From assembly GCA_963741625.1 (NCBI GenBank), contig CAVUIT010000008.1:124001-188000 (forward strand): DNA of 64,000 nucleotides, written 5' to 3'. A program made the position numbers and the translations under genes. This stretch comes from CAWBBA01 sp963741625. Its GTDB lineage: Bacteria; Desulfobacterota; Desulfomonilia; Desulfomonilales; Desulfomonilaceae. Numbering within the stretch: the stretch's first letter is position 1; the number at the start of each line of letters is the position of its first letter. The notes beneath the pieces are model-generated. The model was given only the letters and a program-made list of their open reading frames with translations. It did no database searches and was not told the DNA's origin. Below, one piece after another: positions 8,624 to 16,831 of the stretch.

Positions 8624-8926
8624 TCATTCTTTAAAGTATAGAAGGGGTGGGGACAATGCGAACGAATCAAATATGCCGACTCGAGGCGCTTGCGTTTGGC
8701 ACAGTAATTGCTCTCTATTTAGGCAACGAAACACGTACAAAACCATACTCTTTGAGCCCTTTACCAAGGGCTTTTTTTTTGACGCATGAGATCGGCCATC
8801 CAACACAGGTTTGCTGGAATTGCTCATGTACGAATTGACTAATTTGGCGATGTGAACCTTCTCATGTTCGTGGCCGCGGGTGAGAAATAATTTCGCTTGA
8901 CGACCAAAACGGGTAATTTCTTTCAC
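8624..8926 (-). CDS. Doubtful hypothetical protein
   Basis: 100-aa frame starting GTG with AAGGAAG seven bases upstream; the first 45 residues (MKEITRFGRQAKLFLTRGHEHEKVHIAKL...) look protein-like, but the middle translates a terminator-like hairpin on the other strand and the C-terminus is unremarkable. No family recognised. Could be spurious. Confidence 0.22.
   Translation of the reverse strand: MKEITRFGRQAKLFLTRGHEHEKVHIAKLVNSYMSNSSKPVLDGRSHASKKKPLVKGSKSMVLYVFRCLNREQLLCQTQAPRVGIFDSFALSPPLLYFKE
8755..8780 (+). terminator. Rho-independent terminator without an annotated upstream gene
   Basis: Stem AGCCCT/AGGGCT (loop TTACCA) followed by eight or more T residues on the + strand. No convincing + strand gene ends here, so it may end a small RNA transcribed from about 8600-8750. 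The rest of 8563-9306 holds a dispersed repeat and no gene I can support apart from the doubtful minus-strand frame. Confidence 0.6.
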
Positions 8927-9078
8927 GCTGAATCTTCCTTATCTCCAATGGACTATCGCGGTCGGCGGCCTTGTCGCTACAATTGATAAAGGGCCTGTGT
9001 TGCCTCACTCCCAGCCACAGTCTTTTTCAAGGCCCGCTCGTGAGCATTCAGTTATGCGGCGGTATTTCGTCGCGCCTC

Positions 9079-9164
9079 TCATTGCGAAGAGTGAAATCCT
9101 GCGTTCCGCGACAAGGCAATCTCCGTTTAGCCACGCGGGAGATTGCTTCGCTGCACTCGCAATG
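9079..9164. repeat. Dispersed inverted repeat, copy 2 (ATTGCG...GAAGCAAT family)
   Basis: Starts CATTGCGAAGAGTGAAA and ends GATTGCTTCGCTGCACTCGC followed by AATGG. Same ends and layout as the copy at 5369-5443, with a diverged centre. Located about 140 bases before rpmH. Confidence 0.7.
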
Positions 9165-9306
9165 GCAACATCTACTCCCGCGAGATTGAAGGAATACCCT
9201 GATTCCTCTCCAGTCCGCCGGTTGCCGGGCAAAAGGTCTTGACATCTCCTGATGCATCTGTTTAGATGTTCGTTTCAGAGGTTTGATCAGAAGGTCGGGG
9301 ATCACC

Positions 9307-9441
9307 GTGAAAAGAACATTTCAACCGAGCAATACATCTCGCAAGAGAACTCACGGGTTCCGCATTCGGATGAGGACCAAAAGTGGAAGAATCGTCCTCA
9401 AGCGGAGAAGGGCAAAGGGACGCAAGCGTTTGTCGGTCTGA
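9307..9441 (+). CDS. rpmH: Ribosomal protein bL34
   Basis: 44 aa, too short for many ORF finders. Starts GTG with MKRTFQPSNTSRKRTHGFRI and ends RRRAKGRKRLSV, almost the family consensus, so identity is secure. Basic protein of the large ribosomal subunit. First gene of the rpmH-rnpA-yidD-yidC-jag-mnmE cluster. The last 59 bases are also read in another frame as the start of rnpA. dnaA, often upstream of rpmH, is not in this window. Confidence 0.95.
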   Translation: MKRTFQPSNTSRKRTHGFRIRMRTKSGRIVLKRRRAKGRKRLSV

Positions 9442-9784
9442 TTCCCAAAGGTTCAGGCTGACCAAGCGAGACAGAATTCGCCAATCCTCCGACTTTCGGA
9501 GGATTATGAGAAAGGGTGTCCGTTATTTTACGCCTCATTTTCACATCCGCATGCTCAGAAACCCGCTGGGCATAACACGGTTAGGGATCACTGCAAGCAG
9601 GAAAGTTGGGAAGGCTTGTGCTCGAAACCGGATCAAGAGAAGGCTAAGAGAATACTTCAGGCTGAATCGGGACAAAATGCCGCCCGGAGCAGATATAGTA
9701 TTCATCGCTTCGCAAGGGGCCGTGGCCCTGGAAACGAAACAGCTCTCCGCAGAGTTGGACCGGTTTTTCGAAACGAAATTCTGA
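9383..9784 (+). CDS. rnpA: Ribonuclease P protein component
   Basis: 133 aa including an N-terminal extension. The protein subunit of RNase P helps the catalytic RNA mature the 5' ends of tRNAs. The core RFRLTKRDRIRQSSDFRRIMRKGVRY, RLGITASRKVGKACARNRIKRRLREYFR contains the RNR motif (ARNRIKRRLRE). The only ATG/GTG/TTG start before the core is the GTG at 9383, preceded by GAGGA at proper spacing, which places the first 59 bases inside rpmH in another frame. The Ser/Gly-rich first 20 residues would then be translated from rpmH codons. Its stop overlaps the beginning of the yidD frame. Confidence 0.9.
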   Translation: MEESSSSGEGQRDASVCRSDSQRFRLTKRDRIRQSSDFRRIMRKGVRYFTPHFHIRMLRNPLGITRLGITASRKVGKACARNRIKRRLREYFRLNRDKMPPGADIVFIASQGAVALETKQLSAELDRFFETKF

Positions 9785-9810
9785 ACCTGGGAAAATACGC
9801 CCTTGGCGGG

Positions 9811-9999
9811 GTGATTCGGCTCTACCAGATCCTGATTTCCCCTCTCTTCCCTTCGGCTTGCCGCTTTTATCCCACCTGCTCAGAATATGCCCGTGAGGCC
9901 GTGCTTACATACGGTGTGTTCAAAGGAGGCGCTCTGGCGGTCAAACGTGTTATGCGGTGTCGGCCATTTGGGCCTGCGGGCTTCGACCCTGTCCCGTGA
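9811..9999 (+). CDS. yidD: Membrane protein insertion efficiency factor YidD
   Basis: 62 aa from the GTG at 9811. Signature IRLYQILISPLFPSACRFYPTCSEYAREAV...RVMRCRPFGPAGFDPVP covers the whole YidD family, with the three conserved Cys. Small membrane-associated protein that assists YidC. Homology appears to begin some ten residues earlier (LNLGKYALGG), in frame but with no ATG/GTG/TTG there; a CTG at 9781 overlapping the rnpA stop is a possible coupled start, so the exact N-terminus is open. Confidence 0.88.
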   Translation: MIRLYQILISPLFPSACRFYPTCSEYAREAVLTYGVFKGGALAVKRVMRCRPFGPAGFDPVP

Positions 10000-10078
10000 A
10001 GACTCCCGACGCGCAAGGATGCGTTCGCTCAGAGATCATTCCCAATAATATCAGAGCCCCACGTCGGGGGAGAGAATA

Positions 10079-11803
10079 ATGGATCGTAACCTTGTTCTGG
10101 CTATCGTTTTATCCATAGTGATAATCGTCGGATTTCAGTTCCTTTTTCAAACTTTTTCCCCTCCGCCGCCTAAGAAACCGCTGACTACCACAGAAAGCAC
10201 AAAGCAGCCAGTGCCTGGGCCTCCGGCCCGACAAGAGGCGATTGAAGAAGAACAGCCCGCGGTGAAAGAGGCTTCGCCCGCGGCAAGGCCTGAACCCCGC
10301 GTGCCGACGCCGACTGCACAGATCGGCGTAGCTCAGGCTGAGGAAGAGCAGGTCAGAGTGGACAGCTTGAAGTATGAAGCTATCCTGTCGTCGAAGGGGG
10401 GCCGGATCGTTTCATTTAAGCTTAAAGATTACACAAAGTCACTCCAGGGCCCTGAACTTGTTAATTTGTTCGATCCCGAAGGTCCGGATACTGCCGGCCC
10501 ATCCGTAATGTTCACACGACGGGATGAAACCTTTAATGACGCTTCGCTGACGTTTGATCACGACTCTCCCACTAAGTCCGTCACGTTGAATGAGGCAGGT
10601 GCGAAAAAATCGATCACGTTTCGAAGTACTACCTCAGCCGGACTTACGATAGCGAAAACCTACACCTTTAGGGCGGAAAACTACGATGTGGGCTTTTCGC
10701 TCAAACTTACTAATGCCTCGGGTGAGGACACAAATTACTTGATTACGTTCCCGTGGCGAAAAGTCTACAGCGGGGAACAGGGTGAAAGGTTTCCGTGGAA
10801 CAGCGCGGAAATCCTGCTTAATGGCCAATTGAAAGACTACTATTTCAAGAACATCAAAGGAGACGAAGAACCTTCAGGGCAGGTGGAGTGGGCCGGGCTT
10901 GGCGACGTCTACTTTTTCAAGGCCCTCGTCTTCGGGAAGAAGCCCGCGAGCAAAGTCACACTCTTCAAGCCTTCAAAAGAGGGAGTTGCTGAGGTCTGGG
11001 TAAGGTACGGAGCGGTGGACCTGCCACAGGATCGGCCTGTTGAGATGGGCATGTCCATTTATCTGGGACCCAAAGAGGAGCACGCGCTGCAGGTCGCGGG
11101 CGACAACCTTTCTCGCGCTCTGTTTTACAGTAATTACAAAATCCTGGACCTTGTGTCCGAATATCTCATAACATTCTTGAGATTTTGCAACTCCGGCTTC
11201 ACCGTCGCTGGGATCAAGATTCCAGGCACTCACAACTATGGGTGGGATATTATCCTCCTCACGATCCTTATCAAAATCCTTTTCATCCCGCTTACTCACA
11301 AGAGCATGAAATCCATGAAAAGGATGCAGGAAATTCAGCCGCAGATAGCGAAACTCAAAGAAAAACATAAAGATGACAAAGCGGCCATCAATAAGGCCAC
11401 CATGGAGTTGTTTCGGGAGCAAAAGGTAAATCCCCTTGGAGGCTGCTGGCCGATGTTCCTCCAGCTTCCGGTCTTTGTAGCTCTCTATCAGGCCCTATCG
11501 TACGCGATTGAGCTGAGGCATGCCTCGTTTCTTTGCATGCCATCCATCTATCTTTGCATTAACGATCTCGCCGCACCGGATCCGTACTACGTGACTCCTA
11601 TTCTCATGGGGGGCACAATGGTGCTCCAGCAGTGGATGACCCCATCCGGTGGAGATCCCACTCAGAAAAAGATGATGCTACTGATGCCGGTGGTATTCAC
11701 GTATCTCTTCCTCAGCTTTCCGTCAGGCTTGGTGCTCTATTGGTTGGTCAGTAATGTCCTGTCCATCGGGCAGCAACTTATTACCAACAGAATGGCCACT
11801 TAA
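10079..11803 (+). CDS. yidC: Membrane protein insertase YidC
   Basis: 574 aa, full length for Gram-negative YidC. N-terminal membrane anchor (MDRNLVLAIVLSIVIIVGFQF), a Pro/Glu-rich linker to about residue 90, the large periplasmic P1 beta domain to about 340, then the Oxa1 core (YGWDIILLTILIKILFIPLTH; NPLGGCWPMFLQLPVFVALYQAL; MLLMPVVFTYLFLSFPSGLVLYWLVSN). Inserts membrane proteins alone or with SecYEG. ATG with GGGGGAGAG upstream; 79 bases after yidD and directly before jag. Confidence 0.97.
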   Translation: MDRNLVLAIVLSIVIIVGFQFLFQTFSPPPPKKPLTTTESTKQPVPGPPARQEAIEEEQPAVKEASPAARPEPRVPTPTAQIGVAQAEEEQVRVDSLKYEAILSSKGGRIVSFKLKDYTKSLQGPELVNLFDPEGPDTAGPSVMFTRRDETFNDASLTFDHDSPTKSVTLNEAGAKKSITFRSTTSAGLTIAKTYTFRAENYDVGFSLKLTNASGEDTNYLITFPWRKVYSGEQGERFPWNSAEILLNGQLKDYYFKNIKGDEEPSGQVEWAGLGDVYFFKALVFGKKPASKVTLFKPSKEGVAEVWVRYGAVDLPQDRPVEMGMSIYLGPKEEHALQVAGDNLSRALFYSNYKILDLVSEYLITFLRFCNSGFTVAGIKIPGTHNYGWDIILLTILIKILFIPLTHKSMKSMKRMQEIQPQIAKLKEKHKDDKAAINKATMELFREQKVNPLGGCWPMFLQLPVFVALYQALSYAIELRHASFLCMPSIYLCINDLAAPDPYYVTPILMGGTMVLQQWMTPSGGDPTQKKMMLLMPVVFTYLFLSFPSGLVLYWLVSNVLSIGQQLITNRMAT

Positions 11804-11817
11804 GGAGGAACGTGAAC

Positions 11818-12630
11818 ATGTCTTCCTACGAGTTTACAGGAAAATCGGTGAAAGAGGCCATTGCCAGAGCGTGTGAAGAGCTGAACCTGGACGAAGGGCT
11901 CCTGGAAATAGAGGTCCTGGAGGAAAGTACAAGGGGCTTTCTGGGCATTGTCGGGCAAAGAGACGCACGTGTCAGAGTAAGAAAGCGGGATATGCCCCGG
12001 CAGATCTCCCCAACGCCCGAAACCTCGCCTGCGAAAACAAAAGAGGACGAGGTGCCTGCTCAATTGTACCACGAGGCTGAACCATCCGAGAAAGAAGTTC
12101 TGCCGGCCGCCCCTGCTTCGCAACGGATTGATGCAGCCCCTGTGGATCCAGCCTTAGTCGAGGAGGCGCGTACCGTTCTAGAGCAGATTCTGTCGAAGAT
12201 CCCGGTAGAGGCGGGGGTGGAATCATGCATTGAGAATGGAGCGATCTATTTGAACATCAAAGGGGATGGCTCCGGGCTCTTGATAGGGAAAAAGGGCCAG
12301 ACCTTGGACGCTCTCCAGTTTCTGGTCAACAAGATCATCAATAAAGAAAACGCCCCGGGCCACAAGGTCGAGATTGTCGTTGATACTGAGAATTACAGGC
12401 TTCGCAAAACGGAAAACCTTCGCGATATGGCCTTGAAAACTAGTCAGAAGGCCAAGAGGACGTTCAAGCCGGTCTCAATGACGCCCATGCCCCCTCATGA
12501 ACGTCGCATCATTCACATGATTCTGGCTGAAGACCGCGAGGTCTATACCAAGAGTTACGGCGAAGGCGCACTTCGCCGAATAATTGTTTATCCTCGTCGA
12601 GGTGCGGCCAACAAGCGTCGAAGACGCTAG
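11818..12630 (+). CDS. jag: Jag/KhpB-type RNA-binding protein (Jag_N - KH - R3H)
   Basis: 270 aa from the ATG at 11818 (AGGAGG nine bases upstream; a GTG two codons earlier is less well spaced). Jag_N domain 1-50 (EFTGKSVKEAIARACEELNLDEGLLEIEVLEESTRGFLGI), acidic linker, KH domain with LIGKKGQTLDALQFLVNKI, and a C-terminal R3H (PPHERRIIHMILAEDREVYTKSYGEGALRRIIVYP). Cytoplasmic RNA-binding protein linked in other bacteria to cell-envelope growth. It follows the yidC stop by 14 bases. Confidence 0.93.
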   Translation: MSSYEFTGKSVKEAIARACEELNLDEGLLEIEVLEESTRGFLGIVGQRDARVRVRKRDMPRQISPTPETSPAKTKEDEVPAQLYHEAEPSEKEVLPAAPASQRIDAAPVDPALVEEARTVLEQILSKIPVEAGVESCIENGAIYLNIKGDGSGLLIGKKGQTLDALQFLVNKIINKENAPGHKVEIVVDTENYRLRKTENLRDMALKTSQKAKRTFKPVSMTPMPPHERRIIHMILAEDREVYTKSYGEGALRRIIVYPRRGAANKRRRR

Positions 12631-12708
12631 TGCAGTATCTCCGTGATGGCTGGACGCAGCACTGGTGCCACAGGACGAACCTTCGGCACATCCTTGGATC
12701 CTGAGCAT

Positions 12709-12769
12709 TGGCGGGCACGGAGGCCCGCCGCTACGATAGTATGGTAGGGCCGGCATCCCTGCCGGCTAT
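12709..12769. repeat. Two adjacent dispersed palindromes
   Basis: GGCGGGCACGGAGGCCCGCC (12710-12729) and GTAGGGCCGGCATCCCTGCC with GGC (12744-12766), sitting between jag and mnmE. The second resembles one arm of the long palindrome at 60328-60384. Confidence 0.6.
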
Positions 12770-12829
12770 TCCCGCTTGAAGGGGAACCAGTATCATCAGT
12801 GCCTTTCCAAGCGCATGCACTGCTCTCCT

Positions 12830-14227
12830 ATGAAAAAATCCGCACATAACCTGAGTGACACAATCGTGGCTCTTTCCACTCCGCGAGGCTACTCCGGGAT
12901 TGGGGTCATCCGTTTGAGCGGCCCCGATGCGATTCCGATTCTCCAGAGAGTTTTCAGATACCCCGGAGTCGGCGCCGACTTCCCCAGTCGCACGGCTGTT
13001 TACGGCCAAATCGTAAATCCGGAAGATGACAAAATCCTGGATGATGGAATAGCGGTCTTTATGAGGGGACCTTCCTCATATACCGGTGAGGATGTGGTGG
13101 AACTAAGCCTCCACGGGAGTCCTGTCATTCTGGATATGGCGGTCCGGATGATCGTCAGACTTGGTGCACGATTGGCCACACGGGGGGAATTCACCCGCAG
13201 GGCGTTCCTGTCAGGTAGGATAGATCTGGTCCAGGCCGAAGCAGTGATCGATCTGATTGAAAGCAAGAGTCCCGTTGCCGCCGAGCAAGCAAGGGCGCGT
13301 TTGGACAGATCCCGTTCAAATCCAGTAGGCGAAATCTCCAACGCGCTGAAGGACCTTCTGGCTGAATTAGAGGCATACATCGACTTTGACGAAGACGATA
13401 CGGAACCCGCACCGGAAGTCAGGGAGAAGCTGCGTGAAGTCTTCCTCAAGATGGAGACACTAAAGCAGGACTCTGAAAAAGGAAGAATTAGCAGGGAAGG
13501 CGTCAACACGGTAATTGCGGGTAAACCCAACGTGGGCAAATCTACACTGTTCAACGCCCTTATGCGGATTGATCGCATGATTGTCACCCCCCACCCCGGC
13601 ACTACACGAGATCCGGTGGACGACTACCTTCTCCTGGATGGGGTGGCTTTTCGTCTCTGGGATACAGCCGGTATTCGGGAAGGCGCTGAACCTGTGGAAG
13701 AGGAGGGCATACGGAGATCTCTCGCCAGGCTCGATGACGCGGACGTGATTCTTGCGGTCCTGGACGGGACGGAGGTTCCTGATGAGGAGGACGCGGCTGT
13801 GCTAGACGCGGGGCGAGGCCGAGAGATGATCGTCGTTCTGAACAAAATCGATCTTGGTCTTGCTATCGACCCCGGAGACAGAATGCTTGGGTTAGAGGGC
13901 TTACAGCATGTTGCGCTGAGCGCCAAAACCGGCGAGGGCATGGATTCACTGGAAACGCTGCTTGGCGAGGTGGGGGTGAAGTTGACGAAGGCTTTGTGCG
14001 GGGAATCCCGAACCAGCCTCAGTGAACGCGCCCTAATACTTCTGGAGACCGCGAGCATGCCCCTTAGCAACCTTCTGGCTTCGTTTGAGCGGGGTGAAAG
14101 GGTGGAGCCTGAAATCATGTCCATGGAGTTACGAAGGGCTTTGGGTTCTCTTGAGGAGATCACCGGCGAGCGGGTGGACGAAGGGATCCTGGACCGGATT
14201 TTTGAACGGTTCTGCGTTGGAAAATAG
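12830..14227 (+). CDS. mnmE: tRNA-5-carboxymethylaminomethyl-2-thiouridine GTPase MnmE
   Basis: 465 aa from the ATG at 12830, which gives the standard N-terminus (LSDTIVALSTPRGYSGIGVIRLSGP). TrmE_N domain 1-120, helical domain, inserted G domain with Walker A GKPNVGKSTLFNAL, G3 DTAGIRE and G4 NKID, and the C-terminal CVGK equivalent of the CIGK motif, where the Cys is functionally important. With MnmG it modifies U34 of several tRNAs. Longer starts at 12776 and 12815 have no clear ribosome site and run into repeat DNA. Confidence 0.95.
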   Translation: MKKSAHNLSDTIVALSTPRGYSGIGVIRLSGPDAIPILQRVFRYPGVGADFPSRTAVYGQIVNPEDDKILDDGIAVFMRGPSSYTGEDVVELSLHGSPVILDMAVRMIVRLGARLATRGEFTRRAFLSGRIDLVQAEAVIDLIESKSPVAAEQARARLDRSRSNPVGEISNALKDLLAELEAYIDFDEDDTEPAPEVREKLREVFLKMETLKQDSEKGRISREGVNTVIAGKPNVGKSTLFNALMRIDRMIVTPHPGTTRDPVDDYLLLDGVAFRLWDTAGIREGAEPVEEEGIRRSLARLDDADVILAVLDGTEVPDEEDAAVLDAGRGREMIVVLNKIDLGLAIDPGDRMLGLEGLQHVALSAKTGEGMDSLETLLGEVGVKLTKALCGESRTSLSERALILLETASMPLSNLLASFERGERVEPEIMSMELRRALGSLEEITGERVDEGILDRIFERFCVGK

Positions 14228-14432
14228 GAATGGGCGGGCGGAATGCATTGGTTTAATAAGATAACATAATAATAGAAAATAACATGATAATTATCTACAG
14301 GGATTGGGCAGGCCATGAGATAGTGGGCTGACGGGGGCAGAGAAACACGTCAAAGCGACAATATTATAAAGCAATACTTTAATAAATTACTATAACATCT
14401 CAAAATAAGACTAAAATAATCCTAGAAAATTC
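14228..14432. other. AT-rich intergenic stretch with one DnaA-box-like site
   Basis: Strongly AT-rich segment after mnmE (runs such as TAACATAATAATAG and CTTTAATAAATTACTATAAC). One near-match to a DnaA box, TTATCTACA, lies at about 14288. No gene is visible. One weak site does not make an origin. Confidence 0.35.
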
Positions 14433-14461
14433 TTGACATTCTTCCCGGTTTGGGTTAGGCA
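14433..14461 (+). promoter_or_regulatory. Sigma70-like promoter of the outer-membrane protein gene
   Basis: TTGACA at 14433-14438, 17-base spacer, TAGGCA at 14456-14461 (weak -10). The leader of about 150 bases to the start at 14621 contains a small GC hairpin near 14485 but no riboswitch I recognise. Confidence 0.5.
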
Positions 14462-14620
14462 TCAGGAGCATCATGTGAAGACCCGCTGCCGCGGGTCCTC
14501 CACCCATCGGGAAAATCCGGTGCATTCCGGGGAAGGGGCAATCCCATTGCTAAAGAGCATTTTCACCCATTCCAAAGAGGGGCCAAACTCTCCGGTTCAT
14601 CACCGCCTGGAGGTATGCCT

Positions 14621-15586
14621 ATGATAGCAAGGGGCGCGATGAAAGTTCCCTGCGCTTTGATAACCCTCGCTGTCCTTCTGCTCGCGACGAGCCAGGCGCC
14701 GGCCTGGGATCAGCAATATCGTTATCCCATCAAAGTCAGGGTTTCTGAAAGCCGGTCTGCCGACGCGAGAGTTGCAGGCATAGGCTCGGGTTCCCCGAAT
14801 GCACGCGCCGACTGGGAGATGGCCGCGGGACAACCCCGCCGTGAAATACTCTGCCCGCGGCGCGGTTATGCACTTGCTCTGGGAATGCGACCGTTTTTCA
14901 GCACACTCACCGGTTCCACTAAAGTGATCAGTAAAGGTGGAGAAGGCTCGTGGCTCAATCTTCAGGGGCACCTCCGTCTCCCTGCTGACAAAACTCAGTG
15001 GGAGTTTTATGCCAACCTGCATATGTGGGACAAGATAGGCTTGCGCTTGGAGTATCTCCCCTGGAACTGGGGCGGACCCGGTCATATGCCTACCGACGGC
15101 AACTTCGCGGGTTTGCTTCTCAAGAAAGACGACGGCATAAACTCTGATCTTAATATCACGACGTTTCTGATCGGGGCCGATTACGACGTCGCTTTCGGCC
15201 GGGATCTCATCTTCGGGCCTAATGCTGACCTGTACATTATCAAATGGGGTCAGAGGGTTGCCAGGGACGCGGGCGAAGGCGTGGATTTTTCTCAGACGAT
15301 ATTGCAGCCTGCGATTGGGGCCCATGTCAGATACGAGCCGTCCAATACCGGCTATTTCTCCTGGTTCAAGCCGGCGCTCGAGGGGCGATTCAACTGGATG
15401 AGTTTCAACGGGTTGGGATTATCCACCTGGGACATAGGTGCAGGTATAGCTCCTCCAGTGAGCAAAAATGTGGATGCAGGGATCAAGCTCGGCTACAAGC
15501 AATGGAAGCTTGACGGGAACAGGGGTCGGCTCTTTGCCGACGTCGGAGTGGAAGGACTGTACCTGGATCTGTCACTCCAATTTTAG
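14621..15586 (+). CDS. Predicted outer-membrane beta-barrel protein
   Basis: 321 aa from the ATG at 14621 (GGAGG upstream); an ATG at 14639 is an alternative. Signal peptide (MKVPCALITLAVLLLATSQAPAWD) with cleavage expected after APA. The mature protein is rich in alternating aromatic/polar strands (WEFYANLHMWDKIGLRLEYLPW; NADLYIIKWGQRV) and ends in LSLQF, a C-terminal aromatic as required for BAM-dependent insertion. No specific porin family is recognised. Monocistronic, between a promoter at 14433 and a strong terminator at 15614. Confidence 0.7.
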   Translation: MIARGAMKVPCALITLAVLLLATSQAPAWDQQYRYPIKVRVSESRSADARVAGIGSGSPNARADWEMAAGQPRREILCPRRGYALALGMRPFFSTLTGSTKVISKGGEGSWLNLQGHLRLPADKTQWEFYANLHMWDKIGLRLEYLPWNWGGPGHMPTDGNFAGLLLKKDDGINSDLNITTFLIGADYDVAFGRDLIFGPNADLYIIKWGQRVARDAGEGVDFSQTILQPAIGAHVRYEPSNTGYFSWFKPALEGRFNWMSFNGLGLSTWDIGAGIAPPVSKNVDAGIKLGYKQWKLDGNRGRLFADVGVEGLYLDLSLQF

Positions 15587-15613
15587 GGCTCTCCGTGTCC
15601 TTTGCTTATCCGA

Positions 15614-15647
15614 ATCCCGCGGGAGCGGCTCCCCGCGGGATTTTTTT
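15614..15647 (+). terminator. Rho-independent terminator after the barrel gene
   Basis: Ten-bp stem ATCCCGCGGG/CCCGCGGGAT with loop AGCGGCTC followed by seven T residues, about 30 bases downstream of the stop at 15586. Confidence 0.9.
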
Positions 15648-15658
15648 CACCATTCCCC

Positions 15659-15688
15659 TTGACAGTTAATTTCAAACCCTCGTACAAT
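15659..15688 (+). promoter_or_regulatory. Sigma70-like promoter of the repressor-like gene pair
   Basis: TTGACA at 15659-15664, 18-base spacer, TACAAT at 15683-15688. GGTTA/TAACC half-sites between about 15740 and 15775, before the AAGGAG site, could be repressor operators; this is only suggestive. Confidence 0.55.
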
Positions 15689-15785
15689 TCCGATCAAGCC
15701 CATACGCGAGAAGAGTCTATATATTCATACATGTCGGCTGGTTAAAGCACTTTTTAAGATAACCTCTCCGGTTACCAAGGAGAAC

Positions 15786-16466
15786 ATGAAAACCTTCGGA
15801 AGGTACGCTAAGGACAAAATCGCACGACTGGGGAAAAGCCAGAAAGACCTGGCCGCGGAACTCGGAGTTTCCCCCGCTTATGTCTCTCAGATTTTCACCG
15901 GCAAGAAGAACCCCCCTGACCTCGGAAAACCGAGGAATCGATCTCAGTTAAAGACCTGGTGCCAATTCCTGGGGGCGCCGGAAGAAGATGTTCTAGATTT
16001 GGTGAGGTACGAACTTCATCGTGTTCCCCCACGGCCCAATCCAAAGTTTCGCAATATGAGGGACCTTCTCTTGCAACGCGTCAATAGTCCTACGACAGGA
16101 TTGATCGAAGAAATCCGTGCAATGGAACTTCATCCGGCTGAGAATTTGGCCGTCCAGGCGATGGTACAAATATACTTTGTGCTTCAAGAGGATAATGTCG
16201 GCGGTCGGGCTTACGGCACTGCGAGGTTCAAGGATTTCTGTGACCGTGCCAGGGCAAACAAAGATTTTGTTGAGGGAGAACTGGTAGAGTTTTTTCAAAA
16301 GCAACCCTTTTCATGGTCATGGGATACTGAAATCAGTGATGTTAGATTCTTGGCTGAATCTCTTCAGATTCGCGAGGCAATGAACAGGTTAAGAGACGTT
16401 TCTCAACACGCCTGGCCTGACCTACCCTGTGACTGTACCGGTCGTGGCACATGTCAGTGCTGGTGA
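15786..16466 (+). CDS. XRE-family HTH protein; N-terminal part of a split CI/LexA-like repressor
   Basis: 226 aa with HTH at residues 15-45 (KSQKDLAAELGVSPAYVSQIFTGKKNPP), followed by a helical region of unknown fold. Start ATG with AAGGAG. The last residues, CDCTGRGTCQCW, look like out-of-frame translation: in the next frame the same bases give YPVTVPVVAHVSAGEGF, the beginning of an S24 peptidase domain. Removing one C of the CC near 16420-16421 (GACCTAC) would fuse this frame with the 16429-16830 frame into one repressor of about 345 residues. Either a real split or a base error. Confidence 0.75.
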   Translation: MKTFGRYAKDKIARLGKSQKDLAAELGVSPAYVSQIFTGKKNPPDLGKPRNRSQLKTWCQFLGAPEEDVLDLVRYELHRVPPRPNPKFRNMRDLLLQRVNSPTTGLIEEIRAMELHPAENLAVQAMVQIYFVLQEDNVGGRAYGTARFKDFCDRARANKDFVEGELVEFFQKQPFSWSWDTEISDVRFLAESLQIREAMNRLRDVSQHAWPDLPCDCTGRGTCQCW

Positions 16467-16830
16467 GGGGTTTGAGTATACCGATGGGGGATACGCCGCG
16501 GGGGAAGGGTTCGAGCAAGTGGAAATCCCGCCCGGGGTGGACCGCAGGCTTGCTCACGCCTTATACTGTGTTAAGGTTAGAGGCGATTCTCTCCGGGAGT
16601 TCTTCGGCGACGGAACGCTTCTGTTCATAAAACCCGAGTCATGGGAGGAGATCAAGGATGGGGACCTGGTTATTTTCAAGGATCGGAACGAAGGGAAAGC
16701 CTTTGTGAAAAAAGTCGAATTCGCGGGGGATAATCTTATTCTCAAATCCATGAACCCCCTTTATAAGCATAAAGTGCTGACCAGGTCGGATCTGTTGTTG
16801 CTCGAACGGGTCATGGCAATAGTATTCTAA
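16429..16830 (+). CDS. S24 (LexA/CI/UmuD-like) peptidase domain; C-terminal part of split repressor
   Basis: 133 aa. VVAHVSAGEGFEYTDGG carries the Ala-Gly self-cleavage site; the catalytic Ser is in VRGDSLREFF and the Lys in EGKAFVKKV, the normal S24 dyad spacing. As a separate protein it would begin at GTG 16429 with no good ribosome site, overlapping the XRE frame by 38 bases, so continuity with that gene is the simpler reading. Such repressors self-cleave on RecA filaments. No phage genes are nearby. Confidence 0.75.
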   Translation: MTVPVVAHVSAGEGFEYTDGGYAAGEGFEQVEIPPGVDRRLAHALYCVKVRGDSLREFFGDGTLLFIKPESWEEIKDGDLVIFKDRNEGKAFVKKVEFAGDNLILKSMNPLYKHKVLTRSDLLLLERVMAIVF

Positions 16831-16831
16831 G

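Noticed and set aside
12776..12829. Longer MnmE starts (TTG 12776, ATG 12815)
   Set aside because: No ribosome site and non-family residues; 12830 gives the conserved N-terminus.
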